Shown here: positions 1 through 6,059 of the stretch, one piece after another
Layout: each line of letters begins with the position of its first letter
Position numbering within the stretch: position 1 is the first letter of the stretch
Source: Chloroflexota bacterium
GTDB taxonomy: Bacteria > Chloroflexota > Dehalococcoidia > SZUA-161
Direction of reading: 5' to 3'
Length of the DNA: 6,609 bases
Assembly: GCA_016865955.1 (NCBI GenBank)
Contig: VGNW01000131.1
Location: 1 to 6,609 of the forward strand
Program-made: the position numbers and the translations under genes
Notes under the pieces: model-generated
Seen by the model: the letters and a program-made list of their open reading frames with translations, nothing else
Told to the model about the DNA's origin: nothing
Databases searched by the model: none

Positions 1-655
1 TCAGGTATACATTTACGCGGCCTGCCTGTACTTTCCAGGCTCCTACGAATAGCGATTTGTCGTCCATCTCAACCCTGGCTATCGCCCGGCTTCCCTGCGA
101 GGAGATGACAGGGGCAATAGGCGCCTCATTGAAATTCAGATGCCGGTATATCTCGTTTTGCCAGCCATCTGCCGAGATGCTTTGCAGAAAGTAACCCTGA
201 GGGTACATGAATCCGACCCCGACCAGGGGCAGCCCCAGGTCGCTCGCTTCCTTGCATATATCGCCGGCCAAAATTCCCAGACCACCGGCATATATAGGCA
301 GGGAGCTGTGGAAGGCAAACTCCATGGAGAAGCAGGCTATGGGGCCGGGGATAGCGTCCCGGTACTTCGTGGCGAACCATGTATCTCTGGCTGCCATATC
401 TGTATCGTAAGCTGCCATTACAAAGTCATACAGCGTGAGAAAGGCAGGGTCTAGGGCGGCTGTTTTCAGTTTGTCGGGGTCCATGTCTTGCAGCAGCTTG
501 ACTGGATTGTGGCCGCTGTTTCTCCACAGGGGGTAGTCCAGGATACGAAACAGGTCGTGAGCCTGGGAATGCCAGCTCCACCATAAATTGTGGGCTAGCT
601 CATCCAGTCTCCCTATTCGTTTTGGCAGCCTTAACCTGTTTGCCTCGTCTATCAT
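1..655 (-). CDS. glgP: Alpha-glucan (glycogen) phosphorylase, DUF3417 type, N-terminal part
   Basis: The enzyme releases glucose-1-phosphate from glycogen or maltodextrin in the cytoplasm using PLP. The first 218 codons lie in the window; the rest, including the catalytic C-terminal half and the PLP lysine, is beyond the left edge. Residues about 8-110 match the N-terminal DUF3417 domain of the long bacterial phosphorylases (LDELAHNLWWSWH near residues 18-30, then SGHNPVKLL). The phosphorylase core follows, with FSMEF, SLPIYAGGLGILAGD and KEASDLGLPLVGVG, and then a YPQGYF motif. The ATG at 653-655 puts the start just before the conserved LDELAHNLWW segment, which suits the family; its ribosome site is weak (AGGTG about 6 nt upstream). 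The gene is transcribed away from the regulator and sulfur genes and has no evident functional link to them. The family is clear; the exact polymer substrate is not. Confidence 0.92.
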   Translation of the reverse strand, partial: MIDEANRLRLPKRIGRLDELAHNLWWSWHSQAHDLFRILDYPLWRNSGHNPVKLLQDMDPDKLKTAALDPAFLTLYDFVMAAYDTDMAARDTWFATKYRDAIPGPIACFSMEFAFHSSLPIYAGGLGILAGDICKEASDLGLPLVGVGFMYPQGYFLQSISADGWQNEIYRHLNFNEAPIAPVISSQGSRAIARVEMDDKSLFVGAWKVQAGRVNVYL

Positions 656-766
656 ATCTGCACCTGCTCAAACATTACCATACCTTCAATCAACTTAAAT
701 CGGGGTTTACAGCAGTTGCGGGCGAGGGTTTTTGCCAGTGAATTAGAGGAAAGCACTGGGGTGCTC

Positions 767-795
767 TTGACAACGGAGGAAAGATGTTGTAAAGT
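767..795 (+). promoter_or_regulatory. Sigma70-like promoter of the Rrf2 regulator gene
   Basis: A perfect -35 hexamer TTGACA (767-772) is followed by a 17-bp spacer and a TAAAGT -10 (790-795, 4 of 6 matches). Transcription would begin near 802, about 37 nt before the regulator ATG. A small dyad AGCAC-TGGG-GTGCT (752-765) lies just upstream of the -35. This is the best promoter I found in the window. It fires rightward and could serve the regulator and the genes behind it. Confidence 0.65.
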
Positions 796-832
796 TAAAT
801 AAGACTAAATAGGTCTAAATTATTATAGGACT
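796..832 (+). promoter_or_regulatory. AT-rich repeat block, candidate operator for the Rrf2 regulator
   Basis: TAAATAAGAC (796-805) and TAAATAGGTC (806-815) are tandem 10-bp repeats with 8 of 10 identical positions, followed by a third TAAAT (816-820). The three TAAAT cores therefore sit on one face of the helix. Within the block, AGAC (802-805) and GTCT (813-816) form a dyad with a 7-nt centre, and ATAGGTCT (809-816) recurs as ATAGGACT (825-832). The block starts right after the -10 and covers the expected transcription start, where a repressor would block initiation. Rrf2 proteins such as IscR commonly regulate their own promoters. Assigning this site to the adjacent regulator is inference. 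Confidence 0.45.
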
Positions 833-838
833 TGAAAA

Positions 839-1276
839 ATGCCGTTTCTAAGTAGGGCTGCCGAGTACGCTGTCAGGGCGATGCTGGATGTGGCATCAAC
901 CGATGATAAGGGTGTGGCAAGGACCAGAGAGGTCGCTGAACACCAGGGGATTCCCAAAGTATTCTTGCCCAAGATAGTGCAGCGACTGGTACAGGCCGGT
1001 CTGCTGAGGGCTCATAAGGGTGCCGCCGGCGGCATTACCCTGTCGAGGTCCGCGGGCAATATTAATTTACGGCAGATTATTGAAGCTATCGATGGGCCCA
1101 TTGCATTGAATAACTGTCTGATAATACCGGACGAGTGTCCGAGGCTGAGCATCTGTCCTATCCACGAGGTGTGGGTAAAGGCGCAGCAGGATTTGCTCTC
1201 CTCGCTCGAAGGCATGACGCTGGACAGGCTGGTCAGCCGCAGAAATGAGCTGGTGAGCCAGCAGGTGGTCTATTAG
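839..1276 (+). CDS. Rrf2/IscR-family transcriptional regulator, probably [2Fe-2S]-binding
   Basis: This 145-residue protein is a dimeric winged-helix regulator of the Rrf2 family. The start MPFLSRAAEYAVRAML is typical, and the HTH lies at about residues 28-60 (TREVAEHQGI, then VFLPKIVQRLVQAGLL). The wing follows at 60-70 (KGAAGGITLSR). The C-terminal helix region has Cys93, Cys100, Cys106 and His109. Their arrangement closely matches Cys92, Cys98, Cys104 and His107, which bind the [2Fe-2S] cluster in E. coli IscR; the first gap is one residue longer. CymR, the Rrf2 cysteine regulator of Bacillus, lacks this set, so an iron-sulfur or redox-sensing role is more likely here. The ATG at 839 has an AGGA 8 nt upstream. 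The gene has a strong promoter with a repeat block over its start site, which suggests autoregulation. It precedes a cysteine synthesis cluster, a plausible but unproven target. No iscS or iscU is in view. Confidence 0.9.
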   Translation: MPFLSRAAEYAVRAMLDVASTDDKGVARTREVAEHQGIPKVFLPKIVQRLVQAGLLRAHKGAAGGITLSRSAGNINLRQIIEAIDGPIALNNCLIIPDECPRLSICPIHEVWVKAQQDLLSSLEGMTLDRLVSRRNELVSQQVVY

Positions 1277-1411
1277 ACAACGCCTTTGGTGACTTAAGAG
1301 CAGGCGGAAAGTAATAAAATGAGGAGGTAGGGGCGGTGCGAATTTGAGATAAGCAGATGAGGGGCTGAAGTATTGAGGCATAATCATTAGAAAGTTAACG
1401 GGAGGTGGAGA

Positions 1412-1888
1412 ATGTTAAGCAAACTCATGCCTATATCTAGGGTGGTAATGATTATGGCGGTGGCGGCTCTGGTAATCGGTATCGTGTTCATTTACCAGGG
1501 GGTAAGCAAGGCTAATGCCATTACAGGACAGATGAGAGATGAGGCGGTACCGGCCTCGACTTTTATAGAGGGTGCACCGGAGGGCGATGTGATAGATACC
1601 GCAGTGGAGGCACAGAAGGCTGCCGATACGATAAAGGAACATCGCAAAAATATCGCCACGAACTATGAGGCTCTGTTGGCAGGCGGGCGCTATGATCCCA
1701 CCAATCCCAAGCACCTGAGCTATACTCAGGCTATGAATATGGAGAACTACCTCTATATGGGCGTATTCGCTCTGGGCTTCACCCAGGCGGTTATGGTGAT
1801 AGGCGTGTTCATGATTCTGATGGGCCTTGCTTTAGGTGCTATCTGGCTGGCGCTACGCAAGAAGCAGACACTCGCATCTACTTCGTAA
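1412..1888 (+). CDS. Small two-TM membrane protein of unknown function
   Basis: I do not recognise the function of this 158-residue protein. One hydrophobic segment is at residues 11-29 (from RVVMIMAVAALVIG), with basic residues before it. A second, long one is at about 115-148, ending in a basic stop-transfer cluster (RKK, 149-151). With the N-terminus inside, the middle 85 or so residues would be extracytoplasmic. They contain a charged, helical stretch at 61-90 (TAVEAQKAADTIKEHRKN) that may be a short coiled coil. No cysteine, metal-binding set or catalytic motif is visible, so a scaffold or sensor role is as likely as any other. The start is well supported: GGAGGTG (1401-1407) lies about 5 nt before the ATG. 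It sits 135 bp after the regulator and just before a hairpin, so it may share the regulator transcript. I see no clear promoter of its own. Confidence 0.8.
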   Translation: MLSKLMPISRVVMIMAVAALVIGIVFIYQGVSKANAITGQMRDEAVPASTFIEGAPEGDVIDTAVEAQKAADTIKEHRKNIATNYEALLAGGRYDPTNPKHLSYTQAMNMENYLYMGVFALGFTQAVMVIGVFMILMGLALGAIWLALRKKQTLASTS

Positions 1889-1905
1889 ACAAAGGTGATT
1901 GAATG

Positions 1906-1931
1906 GGAGCGGCGGCCATACGCCGCCCTCC
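1906..1931 (+). terminator. GC-rich hairpin, possible terminator or attenuator before cysK
   Basis: GGAG (1906-1909) plus GGCGGC (1911-1916) pair with GCCGCC (1922-1927) plus CTCC (1928-1931). This gives a 10-bp stem with one bulged C (1910) and a 5-nt loop. It lies 18 nt after the stop of the membrane protein gene. No run of T follows directly, so it is not a textbook intrinsic terminator; it may slow polymerase or protect the upstream mRNA end. A second GCCGCC (1950-1955) could compete for the same GGCGGC arm. Confidence 0.45.
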
Positions 1932-1984
1932 GAAATATGGGCTGTGGCTGCCGCCGATTAATTGTTTTGGGGTGTAATCGATAA

Positions 1985-2911
1985 ATGGCAAAGATAGCTA
2001 ACTCTATAATCGAACTGATAGGGAATACCCCTCTTGTCAGATTGAACAAGGTAACAAAGGGGCTGGGAGCTGACGTGGTGGCAAAGATCGAGTCCTTCAA
2101 TCCCTGCAGCAGCGTTAAGGACAGGATAGGCGTGTCCATGATTAAGACTGCCGAGGAAGCAGGGCTGATCAATAAGGATACTGTTATTATAGAGCCCACC
2201 AGCGGCAATACAGGGATAGCCCTGGCTTTTGTCTGCGCTGCCAGGGGATACCGGTTAATTCTCATTATGCCCGACACTATGTCATTGGAGCGCAGACAGA
2301 TCCTCAGCGCCTTTGGCGCTGAGCTGGTGCTGACGCCGGGTGGTGAGGGGATGACCGGCGCTGTGAAAAAAGCTCAGGAGCTGGTAGCCGAAATTCCTAA
2401 CTCCTTTGTGCCCCAGCAGTTCAACAATCCTGCTAATCCGCAGATACACAGGAAGACCACCGCAGAAGAGATATGGCGAGACACGGACGGCAAGGTCGAT
2501 ATCCTGGTAGCAGGAGTGGGGACAGGTGGTACTATCACAGGTGTTGCCGAGGTCATCAAGAAGAGAAAACGGGGGTTTAGCGCGATTGCAGTTGAACCTG
2601 CCGACTCCCCCGTGCTTTCGGGCGGCAAGCCCGGACCTCATAAGATTCAGGGCATCGGCGCCGGTTTTGTGCCTCAGGTGCTGAGAATGGATTTGGTTGA
2701 TGAGATTGTCAAGGTTACCAATGAGAATGCGGGCGTAATGGCGAGGAGGCTGGCTAAAGAAGAGGGGATACTGGCTGGCATATCCTCCGGAGCGGCTGCG
2801 TGGGCGGCGATAGAGGTGGCTAAGAGGGCGGAGAATAAAGGCAAGCTGATTGTAGTGATTCTGCCCGATACTGGAGAGCGCTATTTGTCCACCTGGCTTT
2901 TTAAAGAGTAA
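1985..2911 (+). CDS. cysK: Cysteine synthase A (O-acetylserine sulfhydrylase)
   Basis: A cytoplasmic PLP enzyme that converts O-acetyl-L-serine and sulfide to L-cysteine and acetate. At 308 residues it has the normal family length. The PLP lysine is Lys45 in NPCSSVKDRIG. The substrate loop PTSGNTG is at 71-77, the phosphate-binding loop GTGGT at 179-183, and GIGAGFVP at 223-230. The SSGA motif is at 268-271 and PDTGERYLST at 294-303. Segments such as MPDTMSLERR and the full loop set favour CysK over cystathionine beta-synthase or threonine synthase. The ATG is preceded by a weak GGGGTG 10 nt away, and the start MAKIANSIIELIGNTPLVRL is typical. It is the first gene of a cysK-cysE-PLP enzyme cluster with gaps of only 23 and -4 nt. 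It probably forms the cysteine synthase complex with the neighbouring CysE. Confidence 0.96.
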   Translation: MAKIANSIIELIGNTPLVRLNKVTKGLGADVVAKIESFNPCSSVKDRIGVSMIKTAEEAGLINKDTVIIEPTSGNTGIALAFVCAARGYRLILIMPDTMSLERRQILSAFGAELVLTPGGEGMTGAVKKAQELVAEIPNSFVPQQFNNPANPQIHRKTTAEEIWRDTDGKVDILVAGVGTGGTITGVAEVIKKRKRGFSAIAVEPADSPVLSGGKPGPHKIQGIGAGFVPQVLRMDLVDEIVKVTNENAGVMARRLAKEEGILAGISSGAAAWAAIEVAKRAENKGKLIVVILPDTGERYLSTWLFKE

Positions 2912-2920
2912 GCCTTTTAC

Positions 2921-2928
2921 AGGGGGTG
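2921..2928 (+). promoter_or_regulatory. Ribosome binding site that places the cysE start at a TTG
   Basis: AGGGGGTG, 9 nt after the cysK stop, is the only strong Shine-Dalgarno match in the gap. The in-frame GTG at 2926-2928 lies inside it and so cannot be the start it directs. The TTG at 2935-2937 is 6 nt downstream and gives the family-typical N-terminus MLRTIREDI. Confidence 0.6.
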
Positions 2929-2934
2929 GTCGCA

Positions 2935-3642
2935 TTGTTGAGGACAATCAGGGAAGATATCCGGAATGTTTTCTTCAAAGACCCGGCAGCCAGAAATGTC
3001 ATTGAGGTGCTGTTACTCTATCCCGGCTTGCATGCTCTGTGGTTTCACCGCACGGCGCACTGGCTCTGGAGTCACAAATTGCGTTTCTTCGCCCGTCTAC
3101 TATCGCATTTCTCGCGTCTTGTAACCGGTATCGAGATTCATCCCGGAGCTAAAATAGGCAGAAGATTTTTCATCGACCACGGTATGGGCGTAGTTATCGG
3201 TGAAACGGCGGAGATAGGCGATGACGTATTGATGTATCAGGGCGTTGTCCTCGGCGGCACGGCTCTGGAAAAAAAGAAACGCCATCCCACTATAGGCAAT
3301 AACGTGGTCATCGGCTCGGCGGCGATATTGCTGGGGCCCATAACCGTAAGCAATGGCGCCCGTATCGGCGCCAACTCTGTCGTGGTGAGGTCAGTCCCGC
3401 CCGGGGCGGTAGTGGTAGGTGTTCCCGGTCGTGTGGTGGAAGACCCTCAGAGGGCGCAGGCTAAGCCTCTGGAGCATGGCAAGCTGCCCGATCCGTTCAG
3501 CGAGGCGATAAGGCTCATTCTGGAAGAGCAGGTCAGGCTGGACGAACGGCTGAGCAAGCTGGAAGGCTTGCAGGCTTCCGAGGAACTGGTGAAGAAGATA
3601 CGGGAGATAGAGAAATCGTTCGAGAACAGCGAGGGCATATGA
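2935..3642 (+). CDS. cysE: Serine O-acetyltransferase
   Basis: This cytoplasmic enzyme transfers acetyl from acetyl-CoA to L-serine, making the O-acetylserine used by CysK, and is usually feedback-inhibited by cysteine. With the TTG start it has 235 residues: an N-terminal helical domain (1-65, including DPAARNVIEVLLLYPGLHAL) and a left-handed beta-helix of hexapeptide repeats (about 66-165). The catalytic pair Asp81-His82 is in FIDHGMGVVIGETA, His117 in KKRHPTIG matches the second active-site histidine, and GVPGRVV closes the helix. A charged tail helix (about 186-232) follows, and the protein ends in Glu-Gly-Ile. A C-terminal Ile after Gly is the signature of CysE proteins that insert their tail into CysK. 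An in-frame GTG at 2926 would add three residues but lies inside the ribosome site. The gene begins 23 nt after cysK and its stop overlaps the next ATG. Confidence 0.95.
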   Translation: MLRTIREDIRNVFFKDPAARNVIEVLLLYPGLHALWFHRTAHWLWSHKLRFFARLLSHFSRLVTGIEIHPGAKIGRRFFIDHGMGVVIGETAEIGDDVLMYQGVVLGGTALEKKKRHPTIGNNVVIGSAAILLGPITVSNGARIGANSVVVRSVPPGAVVVGVPGRVVEDPQRAQAKPLEHGKLPDPFSEAIRLILEEQVRLDERLSKLEGLQASEELVKKIREIEKSFENSEGI

Positions 3643-4799
3643 AAAAGAAGAGGCGCATGAGATTTGAGACAGCCGCGATACATTCCGATGGCGGCCCCGA
3701 CCCGGCATATGGGGCTATTGTGCCGCCCCTCTATCAGACCTCCACTTTTGTTTTCGAGGACATAGGCAAGACAAAAGGTTATGACTATTCACGTTCGGGG
3801 AATCCTACCCGCAAAGCCCTGGAGGACACCCTTGCGGTGTTGGAAGGAGGTAAAGCGGGCTTTGCCTTCGCCACCGGCATGGCAGCCGAGACTACGGTTA
3901 TCCATCTCCTCAAGCAGGGCGACCATGTGATTTCTCAGCAGGACCTCTACGGGGGAACTTACAGGCTGTTTGAGAGCGTGATGAAATGCTTCGGCCTGGA
4001 GTTCACCTTTGTCGATATGGGCAAAAGGGGTGAAATTGAAGCTGCAATAAAGCCCAATACCAGAATGCTCTGGATCGAGACTATCTCCAATCCATTATTG
4101 AATGTGGTGGACGTCGATATGGTCGCCGGCGTCGCTAAGAAGCGCGGTTTGCTGACCGTGGCGGATAATACACTCCCTTCTCCCTATCTCTTGAGGCCGA
4201 TTGAGCATGGAATTGACCTGGCGGTACATTCTACGACCAAGTACCTGAACGGACACTGCGATGTGGTGGGTGGCGCTGTGGTAACCGCCACAAATGAACT
4301 GGCGGAGAGGGTACAGTTCCTCTTGAATGCAATGGGGACATGCGCTTCTCCCTTCGATTGCTGGCTGGTATTGAGAGGTGTCAAGACGCTCCCCATTAGG
4401 ATGGAGCAGCACAATAAGAATGCAATGGCTGTTGCAGCATTTCTGGAAAAACACCCCGGAGTGACGAAGGTGTACTATCCCGGACTCAAGTCTCACCCGG
4501 GATACAAGATTGCCGGGAAACTTATGAAAGGCTGTGGCGGCATGGTCTCATTTGAAGTCAAGGGCGGGATGTATGCCGTCAATTCATTCCTGAGAAAAAT
4601 CAGAGTGTTTTCCCTTGCCGAATCGCTGGGAGGCATCGACTCGCTGGCAGAGCACCCTGCAACCATGAGCCATGCCTCGATGCCCGCAAGCTTCAGGAGA
4701 AAGGTTGGTATTACAGACGATTTAATCAGGCTTTCCATCGGCTTGGAGCATGTTGACGACTTAATCGAGGATTTAGCACAGGCACTCAAGCCTGCTTAG
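3639..4799 (+). CDS. metB: Cystathionine gamma-synthase/gamma-lyase family PLP enzyme
   Basis: A fold-type I PLP enzyme of the Cys/Met metabolism family, 386 residues, close to the usual length. Visible motifs are YSRSGNPTR (50-58), ATGMAA (78-83), DLYGGTYRLF (102-111), ADNTLPSPYLLRP (175-187) and the PLP lysine Lys201 in HSTTKYLNGH. ESLGGIDSLAEHP (328-340), MSHASMP and LIRLSIGLE (362-370) follow. YGGT with YRLF fits cystathionine synthase/lyase better than methionine gamma-lyase, whose catalytic cysteine in that loop is absent. Asp334 replaces the usual Glu of this subgroup. Whether it makes cystathionine from cysteine and an activated homoserine (MetB) or cleaves it to cysteine (MccB-like) cannot be settled from sequence, so the symbol is provisional. 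The ATG at 3639 overlaps the cysE stop as ATGA, implying translational coupling. ATG 3657 (MRFETAAIH) is a credible alternative start with a GAAGAGG before it. Confidence 0.88.
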   Translation: MKKKRRMRFETAAIHSDGGPDPAYGAIVPPLYQTSTFVFEDIGKTKGYDYSRSGNPTRKALEDTLAVLEGGKAGFAFATGMAAETTVIHLLKQGDHVISQQDLYGGTYRLFESVMKCFGLEFTFVDMGKRGEIEAAIKPNTRMLWIETISNPLLNVVDVDMVAGVAKKRGLLTVADNTLPSPYLLRPIEHGIDLAVHSTTKYLNGHCDVVGGAVVTATNELAERVQFLLNAMGTCASPFDCWLVLRGVKTLPIRMEQHNKNAMAVAAFLEKHPGVTKVYYPGLKSHPGYKIAGKLMKGCGGMVSFEVKGGMYAVNSFLRKIRVFSLAESLGGIDSLAEHPATMSHASMPASFRRKVGITDDLIRLSIGLEHVDDLIEDLAQALKPA

Positions 4800-4859
4800 G
4801 CAACGGTATGGCGGATGCTTCAACCCGCCGGATAACATTTCTGGAAGTAGGGTGATGAG

Positions 4860-6050
4860 ATGAAACTATATCAGGTGGTGGCGAAGGATATCTTGCGCAG
4901 AAGACGGAGGGTATTTTACACGGCTTTAGGGGTAGTGGTCGGAGTCGCTGTGTTCGTGGCGGTATTAACAGTTGCCCGCGCCGGAGAGCAGAAGATTTAT
5001 AACGAGCTGGATAAATATGGGCCTAACTTGATGGTTACACCCGCAATCAGCGATTTAGACTTACAGTTAGGTGACCTGAGCCTGGGCACTCTGGCGGTGG
5101 GGGACAACTATATAGCCGAGGAGAAACTGCCCGAGATAAGGCAGATAACGGATGGAATGATAAAGGAGGCGCTGGGCATTGAGGATGAAGGTGATATTGC
5201 AACAATCGCCCCCAAACTATATGTGAGCACGAAGATCAAGGACACATCAGTTATGGTTGTAGGTTTCGACCTTCAACAGGAAAGGCAGCTTAGGAGCTGG
5301 TGGACGGTATCAAACGGAAGGTATCCTGAACAGGAGAGCGAAGCCTTGCTCGGAGCGCGAGCAAGTGGAGCACTGGGCTTAAATGAAGGTGACACTATCA
5401 TGCTTAATAACCGCGAGGTTACAGTTATCGGTGTGCTGGGAGAGACCGGCTCGAACGATGATTATCAGGTATTCGTCCCCCTGGAAACTGTTCAGAAGGC
5501 GTTCGGGAAAGAAGGGTTAATCTCCTCGATGGATATCCGGGCATTGTGCAATGCATGCCCTGTGGAGTACATCGCGGACGCCCTTAACGAAACCATCCCT
5601 GGAGTCAGGGCTGTGGCGGTAAAGCAGATAGCCCAGACTGAGATGAATTTGATGGAGAAGGTCAACGATTTCCTGCTGGCTCTGGCTGGAATCACCATCG
5701 TTGTAGGCAGCTTCGGTGTGGTCAATACCATGATGTCCTCAGTTCACGAGCGTATCAGGGATATCGGGATAATGAAGGCGGTAGGTGCATCGCGCAACCA
5801 GATAGTCAAGATGTTTCTCTACGAAGCCCTGGTCATCGGCCTGATGGGTGGGGTCATCGGGTACATATTGGGCACTTTGCTGTCGTATGTTATAGGTCCG
5901 CTTATTTTCGACGGCTTGGTTGTACGCTATGCTTTGCTGTATCTTCCGGCTGCTCTGGGTCTGGCAGTCTTTGTTGCAGCGGTGGCGAGTGTGTATCCTG
6001 CGATTCGTGCATCCAGTATCAAGGTGGCGGACTCACTCAGGTCGTTGTGA
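4860..6050 (+). CDS. MacB/FtsX-type ABC transporter permease
   Basis: The membrane subunit of a type VII (MacB-like) ABC system, 396 residues, the normal length for the family. TM1 is at about 19-40 after an arginine-rich start. A large extracytoplasmic MacB-type domain follows (about 41-268, with GARASGALGLNEGD near 166-178). TM2 is at about 270-292, TM3 at 319-345 and TM4 at 358-383. HERIRDIGIMKAVGASRNQI (296-315) is the conserved FtsX cytoplasmic loop that contacts the ATPase, and YPAIRASSIKVADSLRSL is the typical C-terminus. The extracytoplasmic domain carries CNACP (Cys230, Cys233). These systems export peptides, lipoproteins or antibiotics, or act as mechanical signal relays; the substrate is unknown. 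GGGTGATGAG sits directly before the ATG. The gene starts 60 bp after the PLP enzyme and is followed 9 nt later by its ATPase, so the two form an operon. Confidence 0.9.
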   Translation: MKLYQVVAKDILRRRRRVFYTALGVVVGVAVFVAVLTVARAGEQKIYNELDKYGPNLMVTPAISDLDLQLGDLSLGTLAVGDNYIAEEKLPEIRQITDGMIKEALGIEDEGDIATIAPKLYVSTKIKDTSVMVVGFDLQQERQLRSWWTVSNGRYPEQESEALLGARASGALGLNEGDTIMLNNREVTVIGVLGETGSNDDYQVFVPLETVQKAFGKEGLISSMDIRALCNACPVEYIADALNETIPGVRAVAVKQIAQTEMNLMEKVNDFLLALAGITIVVGSFGVVNTMMSSVHERIRDIGIMKAVGASRNQIVKMFLYEALVIGLMGGVIGYILGTLLSYVIGPLIFDGLVVRYALLYLPAALGLAVFVAAVASVYPAIRASSIKVADSLRSL

Positions 6051-6059
6051 GGTATAAAC

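Noticed and set aside
140..454. Plus-strand reading frame of 104 codons
   Set aside because: It lies opposite the well-supported glucan phosphorylase frame, has no family-like motif, and its existence is explained by the coding bias of the real gene.
1286..1320. Possible promoter before the membrane protein gene (TAAAAT at 1315-1320)
   Set aside because: The -10 match is good but no -35 lies at 16-18 bp; the nearest TTGGTG is 23 bp away.
1277..1411. Possible small gene in the 135-bp gap after the regulator
   Set aside because: Each ATG or GTG I tried there runs into a stop within a few codons.
1753..2277. Minus-strand reading frame of 174 codons spanning the membrane protein gene end, the hairpin and the cysK start
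   Set aside because: It is antisense to two supported genes, and the translation shows no recognisable domain.
2282..2947. Minus-strand reading frame of 221 codons opposite cysK
   Set aside because: Long, but fully antisense to a cysK frame with every catalytic motif intact, and its translation shows no domain.
4810..4829. GGCGG/CCGCC dyad in the gap between the PLP enzyme and the ABC permease, considered as a terminator
   Set aside because: The stem is only 5 bp with a 10-nt loop and no T tract follows, so it does not support a transcription end.
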